Assembly: GCF_016107285.1 (NCBI RefSeq)
Contig: NZ_RCVQ01000014.1
Coordinates: 1 to 62,842, forward strand
Length of the DNA stretch: 62,842 nucleotides
Direction: 5' to 3'
Source of the DNA: Roseomonas sp. KE0001
GTDB lineage: Bacteria > Pseudomonadota > Alphaproteobacteria > Acetobacterales > Acetobacteraceae
Of this stretch, positions 8,263 through 15,399 are shown piece by piece; within the stretch, counting starts at the first letter, position 1; every line of letters begins with the position of its first letter. Under the pieces are notes generated by a model. It was given only the letters and a program-made list of their open reading frames with translations. It was not told the origin of the DNA and did no database searches. The translations under genes and the position numbers were made by a program.

Positions 8263-10218
8263 ATGACCAATGACAAGCTGAGCAGGCGGCGGGCCCTGGG
8301 CCTCGGGGTCGCCGCCCTGGCGTTCCCGGCCGCGCCCGGCGCCTTGGCGCAGCCCGCCGTCGGCCGGGCGATGCCGCGCGAGTTCAACCTGACCCTGTCG
8401 CACGTGACGGCCAACATCACCGGGCGCCGCCGCCCGGCAATGTCCATCAACGGGCAGATCCCGGGTCCCGTCCTGCGCTTCCGCGAGGGCGAGGAGGTGG
8501 TGATCAACGTCACCAACCGGCTGCGCGAGCACACCTCGATCCACTGGCACGGCCTGATCCTGCCGAGCGGCCAGGACGGCGTGCCGGGCATCAGCGACGG
8601 CTTCCAGGGCATCGACGCGGGCGGGACGCACCAGTACCGCTTCCCGCTCGTCCAGGCTGGCACCTACTGGTACCACAGCCATTCGGGCGTGCAGGAGCAG
8701 TCCGGCATCTACGGCTCCATCGTCATCGACCCCGCGACGCCGGAACCCTTCGGCTACGACCGCGACTACATCGTCCAGTTGTCGGACTGGACGGACGAGA
8801 CGCCGAGCCACGTCATCGCCAACCTCAAGCGCGATCCCGGCTACTACAACTACAACAAGCGCACCCTGGCCAGCCTGGTCGGCGAGCTCCGCCGCGCGCC
8901 GGACGGCGCCGCGCGCTCGGCCATCGTCTCCGACCGCATCATGTGGGGCGACATGCGGATGGACCCGACCGACATCGAGGATGTCGGCGGCTACACCTAT
9001 CTGGTCAACGGCCACACCCCGGCACAGAACTTCACCTCACTGTTCCGGCCGGGCGAGACGGTCCGCCTGCGCTTCATCAACAGCGGCGCCATGACGCATT
9101 TCGACGTGCGCATCCCCGGGCTCGAGATGACCGTGGTCCAGGCGCACGGCAACAACGTCCGCCCCGTCGCTGTGGACGAGTTCCGCATCGCCCCGGCCGA
9201 GACCTTCGACGTGCTGGTGCGTCCCCGCGACGGGCGCCAGTACCAGGTGCTGGCGGAATCCATGGGCCGCCAGGGCTTCGCGCAGTTCAGCCTGGCCACG
9301 CGGGAAGGCCTGCCCGCCCTGCCGCTGCCGCCGCACCGCCCGCGCCCTGTCCTGACCATGGCCGACATGGGCGTGAACTACGGGCCCAGCGGCCTCGACC
9401 GCGGCACGCCGCTGCCGGAGGTGGACGCGCCTGGCCATGTCGCGCCGATGGACATGGGTGGCATGGACCACTCCTCCATGCAGGTGCCCGCCGGGGGCTC
9501 CGCGGGCATGCAGCAAGGTTCCATGGGCGGCATGAACCATGGAAGCATGGCGGGGATGGAACACTCGAGCATGGCCGGGATGAACCATGCCGGGATGGCT
9601 GGCATGAACCATGGCGCCATGGGCGGCATGCCGGGCATGGACCACAGCAGCATGCCCGGCAGGAACCATGGTTCGACGGGCGCCGGTGCGACGGGCGGCA
9701 TGGACCACGGTGCCATGGGCCATGGCGGCATGGCGATGCCGGACCCCCTGGTGAACGACGTCGGCGCCCTGCCGGGCGCCCGCGTGCTGTCCTACCGCGA
9801 CCTGCGGGCCGCCAAGCCGCTCTACCCGGTGCGCGAGCCCACCCGCGTCATCGAGATCCGGCTGACCGGCAACATGGAACGGTACTTCTGGTCCATCAAC
9901 GGCAACAGCTTCAGCCAGGCGCAGCCCATCCAACTCCATCTCGGCGAGCGGGCCCGCTTCCGCTTCGTCAACGAGACCATGATGAACCACCCGATGCACC
10001 TGCACGGCATGTGGATGATCCCGCAGGTCGGCAACGGGGCCGAGAACCCCTTGCTGCACACGGTCAACATCAAGCCCGGCTCGACGGTCGATGTCGACAT
10101 CGAAGCGGATGCGCCCGGCGGCTGGGCCTTCCACTGCCACATGCTCTACCACATGGAGACCGGGATGATGCGCAAGGTGTCGGTCGTCGCGGCGCGGCAG
10201 TCGGTCTCGGCGCGGTGA
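8263..10218 (+). CDS. copA: CopA multicopper oxidase, copper-resistance type
   Basis: A 651-residue periplasmic multicopper oxidase with a Tat leader (SRRRALGLGVAALAFPA). Copper-site motifs are HWHG, WYHSHSG, HPMHLHGMW and WAFHCHMLYHMETGM, covering the type 1 and type 2/3 centres. It oxidises Cu(I) to the less toxic Cu(II) and sequesters copper. Between about residues 392 and 492 there is a Met/His-rich region with repeats such as MGGMDHSSM, MAGMNH and MPGMDH, longer than usual. It lies 45 bp after the cupredoxin gene and its stop overlaps the copB start. This is the PcoA/CopA oxidase, not the ATPase also called CopA. Confidence 0.96.
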   Translation: MTNDKLSRRRALGLGVAALAFPAAPGALAQPAVGRAMPREFNLTLSHVTANITGRRRPAMSINGQIPGPVLRFREGEEVVINVTNRLREHTSIHWHGLILPSGQDGVPGISDGFQGIDAGGTHQYRFPLVQAGTYWYHSHSGVQEQSGIYGSIVIDPATPEPFGYDRDYIVQLSDWTDETPSHVIANLKRDPGYYNYNKRTLASLVGELRRAPDGAARSAIVSDRIMWGDMRMDPTDIEDVGGYTYLVNGHTPAQNFTSLFRPGETVRLRFINSGAMTHFDVRIPGLEMTVVQAHGNNVRPVAVDEFRIAPAETFDVLVRPRDGRQYQVLAESMGRQGFAQFSLATREGLPALPLPPHRPRPVLTMADMGVNYGPSGLDRGTPLPEVDAPGHVAPMDMGGMDHSSMQVPAGGSAGMQQGSMGGMNHGSMAGMEHSSMAGMNHAGMAGMNHGAMGGMPGMDHSSMPGRNHGSTGAGATGGMDHGAMGHGGMAMPDPLVNDVGALPGARVLSYRDLRAAKPLYPVREPTRVIEIRLTGNMERYFWSINGNSFSQAQPIQLHLGERARFRFVNETMMNHPMHLHGMWMIPQVGNGAENPLLHTVNIKPGSTVDVDIEADAPGGWAFHCHMLYHMETGMMRKVSVVAARQSVSAR

Positions 10219-10979
10219 TGGCCATGAAGACCAAGAGCATCCAGACCGCCGCCGCCCTGGCCGTCCTGAGCTTGGCCGCCCTCCAGGCCGCACCGGCGTA
10301 CGCGCAGGCGATGCAGCACAGCACGGAGCCCCCGTTCAGCCACGAGGTGTTCACCGGCGCCGTGCTGTTCGAGAAGCTGGAGTACGGCTGGGGGCTGGAC
10401 GGCCCCAACATCGGCCGCTGGGACGGGCAGGCTTGGTATGGCGGCGACGTCAACCGGGTTTGGCTGAAGACCGAGGGCGAGATGGCGCGGAACGGCCGGG
10501 TCGAGAGTGCCGAGATCCAACTGCTCTACTCGCGCCTGGTCGGCTACTACTGGGACTTCCAGGCCGGTGTCCGCTACGACATACGTCCCCAGCCGGACCG
10601 CTTCTACGGCGTCATCGGCCTGCAAGGGCTGGCGCCCGGCATGTTCGAGGTCGACCTCCAGGGTTTTGTCAGCGAGCGCGGCGACCTGTCGGCACGCGCG
10701 GAGGTGTCCTACGACGCCTACATCACGCAGCGCCTGGTGCTCCAGCCCAACATCGAGGCCAATTTCGCGCTCCAGAAGGTGCCCGAACTTCACGTCGGCA
10801 GCGGCATCAACGACGTCGAGGCCGGGCTGCGCCTGCGCTACGAGGTCACCCGTGAGATCTCACCGTATATCGGCGTCGGCTACGAGCGGAAGCTCGGCGA
10901 CACGGCTCGGTACGCGCGCAACGAAGGCGAGGATGTCGGCGGCTGGACCTTCATGACCGGCATCCGTCTGTTCTTCTGA
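10218..10979 (+). CDS. copB: CopB outer-membrane copper-resistance protein
   Basis: A 253-residue protein with a signal peptide (AAALAVLSLAALQAAPAYA). The mature part matches the CopB/PcoB beta-barrel: FTGAVLFEKLEYGW, VWLKTEGEM, EIQLLYSRLVGYYWDFQAGVRYD, FYGVIGLQGLAPGMFEVD, SYDAYITQRLVLQP and a C-terminal phenylalanine (RLFF) typical of outer-membrane proteins. Its ATG shares one base with the copA stop (TGATG), so the two are translationally coupled. The Met-rich N-terminal extension of some CopB proteins is very short here. Confidence 0.94.
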   Translation: MAMKTKSIQTAAALAVLSLAALQAAPAYAQAMQHSTEPPFSHEVFTGAVLFEKLEYGWGLDGPNIGRWDGQAWYGGDVNRVWLKTEGEMARNGRVESAEIQLLYSRLVGYYWDFQAGVRYDIRPQPDRFYGVIGLQGLAPGMFEVDLQGFVSERGDLSARAEVSYDAYITQRLVLQPNIEANFALQKVPELHVGSGINDVEAGLRLRYEVTREISPYIGVGYERKLGDTARYARNEGEDVGGWTFMTGIRLFF

Positions 10980-10987
10980 GGCCAACC

Positions 10988-11443
10988 ATGATGATCCGCA
11001 CGACCCTCGCCGCGCTGCTGATGATGACCGGGACGGCCGCCGCCGCGGATCCCGCCGTGACAGTCCGGGAGCTGAACCGGGGACCCGCGGCAGGCGACAC
11101 CTTCGCCTACGACCCCGCCCTGGTGCGGGTCCCGGTGGGCGGCTCCGTCCGCTTCGAGCCCACCGACAAGGGTCACAACGTCGCCGCCATTCAGTCGCTT
11201 TGGCCTGCGGGCGCGCCGCCGCTCACCGTGCCGTTCAACAGCGAGGCAACGGTGACCTTCGAGCGGCCCGGCGTTTACCCCGTGCAATGCACACCCCACA
11301 CTGGGTTGGGCATGGTGGCCCTGATTGTGGTGGGAGACGCTGACATGACCGAGTTCGCAGCGAAAGCTGCATCGGCCCCTGGCCTGGCGCCGAGGGCGCG
11401 GGCGAAGCTGGGTGTCCTCGCCGGTGCCGCCGGTCAGTCCTGA
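10988..11443 (+). CDS. Pseudoazurin-like periplasmic cupredoxin
   Basis: A 151-residue protein with a signal peptide (TTLAALLMMTGTAAA). Ligand motifs are GHNV (His) and the C-terminal loop CTPHTGLGM (Cys, His, Met), the type 1 blue-copper arrangement of pseudoazurin and amicyanin. It probably carries electrons or copper in the periplasm. It is 8 bp downstream of copB. Its last 32 bases overlap the likely GTG start of the response regulator gene. Confidence 0.87.
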   Translation: MMIRTTLAALLMMTGTAAAADPAVTVRELNRGPAAGDTFAYDPALVRVPVGGSVRFEPTDKGHNVAAIQSLWPAGAPPLTVPFNSEATVTFERPGVYPVQCTPHTGLGMVALIVVGDADMTEFAAKAASAPGLAPRARAKLGVLAGAAGQS

Positions 11444-12191
11444 CAGCGAGCGGGAGGGCCGGGGCAGTACGCTCCCCCTCGAGGCCCACATCCTCGTCGT
11501 CGAGGATGACGGGGAGATGCGCACGCTCATCGCCAAGCTCCTGCGCCAGAACGGCTTCCGGGTGACGGGCGCGCGGAACGGCGCGGAGATGTGGGACACC
11601 ATGTCGCTGTCCCCAGTGGACCTCGTGCTGCTGGACGTGATGCTGCCGGGTCAATCGGGACTCGACCTGTGCCGGATGCTCCGCGCCAAATCGGAGGTCC
11701 CGATCATCATGGTGACCGCCCGCGGCGAGGAAACCGACCGGGTCGTGGGCCTCGAGCTCGGCGCCGATGACTACCTCCCCAAGCCATTCAGCCGTCCGGA
11801 ACTCCTGGCCCGCATCCGGGCCGTCCTGCGACGTGCCCAGGGCGGTCCAGCCCGCACGGGAATGGTCACCGGCGACCGCATGGTGTTCTCCGACTGGGTG
11901 CTGGATACGCGAAGGCGCGAACTGGCGGCGCCCGACGGCTCGGCGGTCGACCTGTCCAGCGGCGAGTACGACCTGCTGCTGGCCTTCTGTGAGCACCCGC
12001 AGCGCGTCCTGTCGCGGGACCAGTTGCTGGACCTCGCCCGCAACCGCATCTCGGACAGCATCGACCGTTCGGTGGACGTGATGGTCAGCCGCCTCCGCCG
12101 CAAGCTGGAACCGCTGCCGGACAGCCCCGCCATCATCAAGACGGTCCGGGGCGCCGGGTACATGTTCGTGCCAGCGGTGACGCGCCAATGA
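11412..12191 (+). CDS. copR: CopR-like OmpR-family response regulator
   Basis: About 259 residues from a GTG at 11412; a GTG at 11424 is possible. No ATG precedes the receiver domain. The receiver (ILVVEDDGEM, phospho-acceptor D75 in LVLLDVMLPG, K in DYLPKPF) is followed by an OmpR-type winged helix (SSGEYDLLLAFCEHPQRVLSRDQLL, SVDVMVSRLRRKLE, IKTVRGAGYMF). It overlaps the kinase gene by four bases. Position inside the copper operon indicates that it senses periplasmic copper with its kinase and activates the operon; target boxes were not identified. Confidence 0.9.
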   Translation: MSSPVPPVSPDSEREGRGSTLPLEAHILVVEDDGEMRTLIAKLLRQNGFRVTGARNGAEMWDTMSLSPVDLVLLDVMLPGQSGLDLCRMLRAKSEVPIIMVTARGEETDRVVGLELGADDYLPKPFSRPELLARIRAVLRRAQGGPARTGMVTGDRMVFSDWVLDTRRRELAAPDGSAVDLSSGEYDLLLAFCEHPQRVLSRDQLLDLARNRISDSIDRSVDVMVSRLRRKLEPLPDSPAIIKTVRGAGYMFVPAVTRQ

Positions 12192-13423
12192 GGCGGCTGC
12201 TGCCCAGCACTTTGGCTGGCCGCATCATCCTGGTGCTGCTGGTCGGCCTGATGGCCTTCCATGTCGGCAGCTTGTGGCTGCACCAGACTGGCAGCGACAT
12301 CCTCCTTGGCAGCACGCAGCAGAAGGTGACCAGCGAGCGGGTCGGCGCCGCCGCCCGCGCTGTCGGCATGGTGCCGCCGCATGCCCGCGGTGCCGTGGCG
12401 CAGGCCTTGTCTTCACCGGGGTTCCAGGTGCGCTGGCAGGCAGGCCCCGCCACAGGGGCCATTGGCATCCAGGACCTCCCCCATACGGGCCATCTGGAGG
12501 CTGAAGGCGCGGTCAGCCTGCCGGACGGCAGCCATCTCTGGTACCACGCCGACCCGCTGCAAGCGCAGCCGGAGCATGCGACGCTGCTCTCCACCACTGC
12601 CATGGCCCTGGGCATCCTGGTGTTGGGGCTGCTGGTGGTGCGCCTCATCGCGCGGCCGTTGCGGGAACTTTCAAATGCGGCCGACCGCATCGGCAGGCCC
12701 GGGCAGACGGTCACCGTGCCCGAGGAGGGACCTCGCGAGGTCCGGCAGGCGGCGCAGGCCTTCAACCGCATGCAGGCGCGCATCGACCGCCTCATTGCCG
12801 ACCGGACACAGGCGCTCGCGGCCGTCAGTCATGACCTCCGGACCCCATTGGCACGGCTGCGCCTGCGCGCGGGCTTCCTGGACGACGCCGAGGCGCAACG
12901 GCAGATCGACGCCGACCTCGACGAGATGGATGCCATGATTGCCTCCACGCTGGCCTACCTGCGGGGCGACGAGGAGCAGGAGGAGGTCCGTTCCGCCGAT
13001 ATCGCGGCGATGCTCCAGACGCTTTGCGGCGACGCCGAGGACATGGGCAAGACGGCGAGCTACGAGGGGCCGTCCCAGGCGCGCCTGCCCTGCCGGGCTA
13101 TCGCGCTCAAGCGCGCATTCGCCAACATCATCGACAACGCCGTCAAGTACGGCACCTCAGTCCGGGTGGCACTCACCGACCTGGGACGGGAACTCGTGGT
13201 CCACGTCGACGATGCGGGGCCCGGGGTACCCGAGGAGCAGTTGGAGAGCGTCTTCCAGCCGTTCTACCGGCTGGAGCAGTCCCGCAACCGTGGGACCGGC
13301 GGCTCGGGCCTCGGCTTGGCCATCGCCCGGCAGGCGGTCAGCCGCCATGGCGGGTCGGTGACCCTCGAGAACCTCGCGGGCGGAGGCCTGCGGGCCAGCA
13401 TCCGCCTGCCCAGGCCAGCCTAG
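12188..13423 (+). CDS. copS: CopS-like membrane sensor histidine kinase
   Basis: A 411-residue kinase. A first membrane segment (RIILVLLVGLMAFHVGSLWL) is followed by a periplasmic sensor region of about 110 residues, a second membrane segment (ALGILVLGLLVVRLIA) and a HAMP linker. The HisKA site is SHDLRTPLARLRL with H215. ATPase boxes are NIIDNAVKYG, DAGPGVP and GSGLGLAIARQAV. It is coupled to copR by an ATGA overlap. It is predicted to sense copper ions in the periplasm. The sensor region is short and lacks an obvious Met cluster. Confidence 0.92.
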   Translation: MRRLLPSTLAGRIILVLLVGLMAFHVGSLWLHQTGSDILLGSTQQKVTSERVGAAARAVGMVPPHARGAVAQALSSPGFQVRWQAGPATGAIGIQDLPHTGHLEAEGAVSLPDGSHLWYHADPLQAQPEHATLLSTTAMALGILVLGLLVVRLIARPLRELSNAADRIGRPGQTVTVPEEGPREVRQAAQAFNRMQARIDRLIADRTQALAAVSHDLRTPLARLRLRAGFLDDAEAQRQIDADLDEMDAMIASTLAYLRGDEEQEEVRSADIAAMLQTLCGDAEDMGKTASYEGPSQARLPCRAIALKRAFANIIDNAVKYGTSVRVALTDLGRELVVHVDDAGPGVPEEQLESVFQPFYRLEQSRNRGTGGSGLGLAIARQAVSRHGGSVTLENLAGGGLRASIRLPRPA

Positions 13424-13433
13424 GAGCGCGAGC

Positions 13434-13907
13434 ATGCACACTCTCACCACCCGTCGCGGACTGATGCTCGTCTCGATGTCGGCAGCCCTGCTGCCAGCGG
13501 CCTGCGGCGGCCCGCCCAAGGTGGAAGCCTGGCGGGACCGCACATGCGGCTGCTGTGGCGGCTGGGTCGAGCACCTGCGGGCCGAGGGCTTCGAGGTCGA
13601 CGACAAGGTCGTGGATGCGGTCGGGCCATACCGGCAGGCGCTCGGCACACCCTCGGATCTGCTCTCCTGCCATGCCGGGAAGATTGGTCGTTACGCCATG
13701 GAAGGGCATGTCCCCGCCGCGGCAATTCGGCGCCTGCTCAAGGAAAGGCCCGAAGCCGTTGCTGGGCTTTCCGTGCCCGCCATGCCGATCGGTGTTCCGG
13801 GTATGGAAGTACCGGGAGAGCAGCCATCCACCTACGACGTCGTCGCCTTCACACGTGACGGCGCCTGGCGGCCCTGGATGCGCTTCCGAGGACTGGAGGT
13901 CGTATGA
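13434..13907 (+). CDS. DUF411 metal-binding protein
   Basis: A 157-residue protein with an N-terminal hydrophobic leader (GLMLVSMSAALLPAACGG) containing a possible lipobox. The DUF411 core begins KVEAWRDRTCGCCGGWVEHL and continues with DLLSCHAGKIGRYAMEGHVPAAAIRRLLKERP, GLSVPAMPIGVPGME and YDVVAFTRDG. The CGCC motif and a later cysteine are likely metal ligands. DUF411 proteins are common in copper and silver resistance loci, but their biochemical role is not established. It is 10 bp after copS and its stop overlaps the next small frame. Confidence 0.9.
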   Translation: MHTLTTRRGLMLVSMSAALLPAACGGPPKVEAWRDRTCGCCGGWVEHLRAEGFEVDDKVVDAVGPYRQALGTPSDLLSCHAGKIGRYAMEGHVPAAAIRRLLKERPEAVAGLSVPAMPIGVPGMEVPGEQPSTYDVVAFTRDGAWRPWMRFRGLEVV

Positions 13908-14098
13908 GCACACCTTCCGCCATCTCCACTGCAACATGCTGCCTCGAAGCATGCTGCCGTTCCACGTCATGCAAGGCGCGCCGGTCACCCCCTGTGAACG
14001 CCTGCTCGCCGTGCAACGTCGTCGCTCCAGCCCGCCGCGGCGGACCGGGGCGCCTGCCGAACCCCTGCCATCTCAAGGAGGACACATGGTCCAAATGA
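13904..14098 (+). CDS. Candidate Cys-rich small peptide
   Basis: A 64-residue frame with eight cysteines arranged CC-x3-CC-x4-C-x10-C-x2-C and a final C near the C-terminus. The ATG overlaps the DUF411 stop (ATGA) and has a GGAGGT ribosome-binding site at 13895-13900. Its 3' end overlaps the start of the Met-rich lipoprotein gene. No family is recognised. Cysteine density and position between two copper genes suggest a metal-binding peptide, but the frame could be chance, and no signal peptide is seen. It fills a space of almost 180 bp that would otherwise be empty in a tight operon. Confidence 0.42.
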   Translation: MSTPSAISTATCCLEACCRSTSCKARRSPPVNACSPCNVVAPARRGGPGRLPNPCHLKEDTWSK

Positions 14099-14412
14099 CT
14101 TCAAAGGCGATCGGGAAGGTCGCATTGGCTGCAACGCTGCTGCTCGGCGTGGCCGCCTGCGCGCAGCCCGGCGGCCCGCCTGCGGCGACCCCGACTTCGT
14201 CTCAGATGTCCTTGCCTCCGACATCCACGACGCCGCCGGGCTCGTCCGCCGCCCAGGGCAGCATGGGCTCCATGCAGGGTCACAACATGGGGGGCATGAA
14301 CATGCAGCAGATGATGCAGCACTGTCAGCAGATGCGGGCGCAGGCCCAGCAGGGCTCGCTGTCGCCGCAGATGCAGCAGATGATGCAGCACTGTCAGATG
14401 ATGAACCACTGA
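14086..14412 (+). CDS. Met-rich lipoprotein, probable copper binder
   Basis: A 108-residue protein with a lipoprotein signal (VALAATLLLGVAAC, lipobox GVAAC). The mature part is Pro/Ser/Thr-rich, then rich in Met, His and Gln: SMGSMQGHNMGGMNMQQMMQHCQQM and a second QMQQMMQHCQMMNH. Repeated MQQMMQHC blocks could bind Cu(I). Start chosen at the ATG at 14086 because AAGGAG lies at 14075-14080 and the lipobox fits. It is the last gene of the copper operon and is followed by a stem-loop. Confidence 0.8.
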   Translation: MVQMTSKAIGKVALAATLLLGVAACAQPGGPPAATPTSSQMSLPPTSTTPPGSSAAQGSMGSMQGHNMGGMNMQQMMQHCQQMRAQAQQGSLSPQMQQMMQHCQMMNH

Positions 14413-14421
14413 CGAGATGGA

Positions 14422-14449
14422 GGCGGGGCGTCCCCGGGGGTGCCCCGCC
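14422..14449 (+). terminator. Stem-loop after the copper operon
   Basis: A perfect 8-bp G/C stem GGCGGGGC / GCCCCGCC with a 12-base loop, ten bases after the stop codon. There is no T tract, so termination efficiency is uncertain. Confidence 0.5.
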
Positions 14450-14578
14450 CCGCACGGAAGCCGGGGTGCAGTTCCGCTGACACCAATTGATAAGATGGCG
14501 TAAGCGGGCTGACACAGTGGCGGCCCATCCTCTCCAGGTGCCGGACGAGAAACGGCAAACCTGATTGAGGATCTCGCT

Positions 14579-14941
14579 ATGACACCCCGCTTCCAATCCG
14601 CGCTTTTCGCCCTCTCCCTGTTTGCGGCGATCGGCACTTCCGCCGCGGTAGCGCACGCCAACGGGCCCATCGAGGTTGTTGGGCAGGGCGAGAACTTTGC
14701 CGTGGTCTACCCGCCCGGCCATGACGAGAACGTCGTGGGTGGCGGGCGTGTCGCCGTTGCCGGGGGCGGGGAAAACCTGAGGATTCGCTACCTCGATCCC
14801 GGCGCCGCGCACCCGGTCCCCGGCGTTCCGGTTCCGACTGGCGGAGAGTCGAGCGGCGTCGCCTACATCCAGCCCGACCACCACTACGGTGCGAAGACGG
14901 CCGAGGTGATGAGCAACCCGCACGTCCGGCATCACATGTAG
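14579..14941 (+). CDS. Small exported protein of unknown function
   Basis: A 120-residue protein with a clear signal peptide (SALFALSLFAAIGTSAAVAHA). The mature part is Gly/Val-rich (FAVVYPPGHDENVVGGG, VAVAGGGENLRIRYLDPG) and ends with a His-rich tail (QPDHHYG, NPHVRHHM) that could bind metal. No family recognised. It lies between the copper operon and the CopZ/ATPase block. A terminator-like stem-loop lies downstream, shared with the convergent copZ-like gene. Confidence 0.62.
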   Translation: MTPRFQSALFALSLFAAIGTSAAVAHANGPIEVVGQGENFAVVYPPGHDENVVGGGRVAVAGGGENLRIRYLDPGAAHPVPGVPVPTGGESSGVAYIQPDHHYGAKTAEVMSNPHVRHHM

Positions 14942-14977
14942 CACCGGCCGACGCTGGCGCAGGACGGCATCACAGTC

Positions 14978-14998
14978 GCCGGAGCAGCCTGCTCCGGC
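14978..14998. terminator. Bidirectional stem-loop between convergent genes
   Basis: A perfect 9-bp stem GCCGGAGCA / TGCTCCGGC with a 3-base loop lies midway between the + strand exported protein gene and the - strand copZ-like gene. Confidence 0.6.
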
Positions 14999-15031
14999 TA
15001 CGGTGTCCGGCGCAGCTCGTTGCCGGGAAGC

Positions 15032-15235
15032 TCAGGCGGGCACGGGCTGGTTGGCGTAGCCCGCTTCCTGGATGGCCGCGGCGAGCTCCGTCTGGGATAC
15101 CGAGGAGATCACGGTCACCCGCCTGTTCTCCACGTCAGCGCTGAACTCGGCAGCGGTGTCCTTGGCCTTGATGGCGCCCTCTACCTTCTTGGCGCAGCCA
15201 CTGCACTTCATGCCGGGAACGTCGAAGCGGTACAT
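15032..15235 (-). CDS. copZ: CopZ-like copper chaperone
   Basis: A 67-residue HMA domain protein with the motif GMKCSGC and the typical fold order: YRFDVPGM, KKVEGAIKAKD, AEFSADVENRRVTVIS, LAAAIQEAGY. Cytoplasmic. It should pass Cu(I) to the divergently encoded ATPase and to a regulator. The ATG at 15235 is chosen because upstream sequence in the same frame is the CueR-type promoter. Identification as a copper rather than a mercury or zinc carrier rests on the neighbouring Cu(I) ATPase and promoter type. Confidence 0.85.
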   Translation of the reverse strand: MYRFDVPGMKCSGCAKKVEGAIKAKDTAAEFSADVENRRVTVISSVSQTELAAAIQEAGYANQPVPA

Positions 15236-15263
15236 CGTGCTCTCCTCCTCAATGACCGTCCAA

Positions 15264-15294
15264 CAGGTGGGGCTTTCCACTATGGGAAGGTCAA
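15264..15294 (-). promoter_or_regulatory. CueR-type promoter for copZ
   Basis: Minus strand: -35 TTGACC (15289-15294), a 19-bp spacer containing the dyad TTCCCAT-AGTGGAAA, and -10-like CACCTG (15264-15269). This matches promoters controlled by the copper sensor CueR/HmrR. Confidence 0.75.
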
Positions 15295-15321
15295 GGCCAG
15301 CAGGGTGTCCGATCGGCGCCC

Positions 15322-15352
15322 TTGACCTTCCCACAATGGGAAACCCCACCTC
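15322..15352 (+). promoter_or_regulatory. CueR-type promoter for the Cu(I) ATPase
   Basis: Plus strand: -35 TTGACC (15322-15327), a 19-bp spacer holding the dyad TTCCCA-CAA-TGGGAAA, and -10-like CACCTC (15347-15352). It is nearly a mirror copy of the copZ promoter 28 bp away. No CueR gene is in the window. Confidence 0.78.
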
Positions 15353-15399
15353 CTAGAGCACCGAACGTCGAGCACAGCAGTCTTGGAGGAGTCCCGCAG

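Noticed and set aside
8943-10217. Long + strand open frame inside copA leading into copB
   Set aside because: It is in a different frame from the oxidase, whose motifs are unmistakable; only the part from 10218 (copB) is real.
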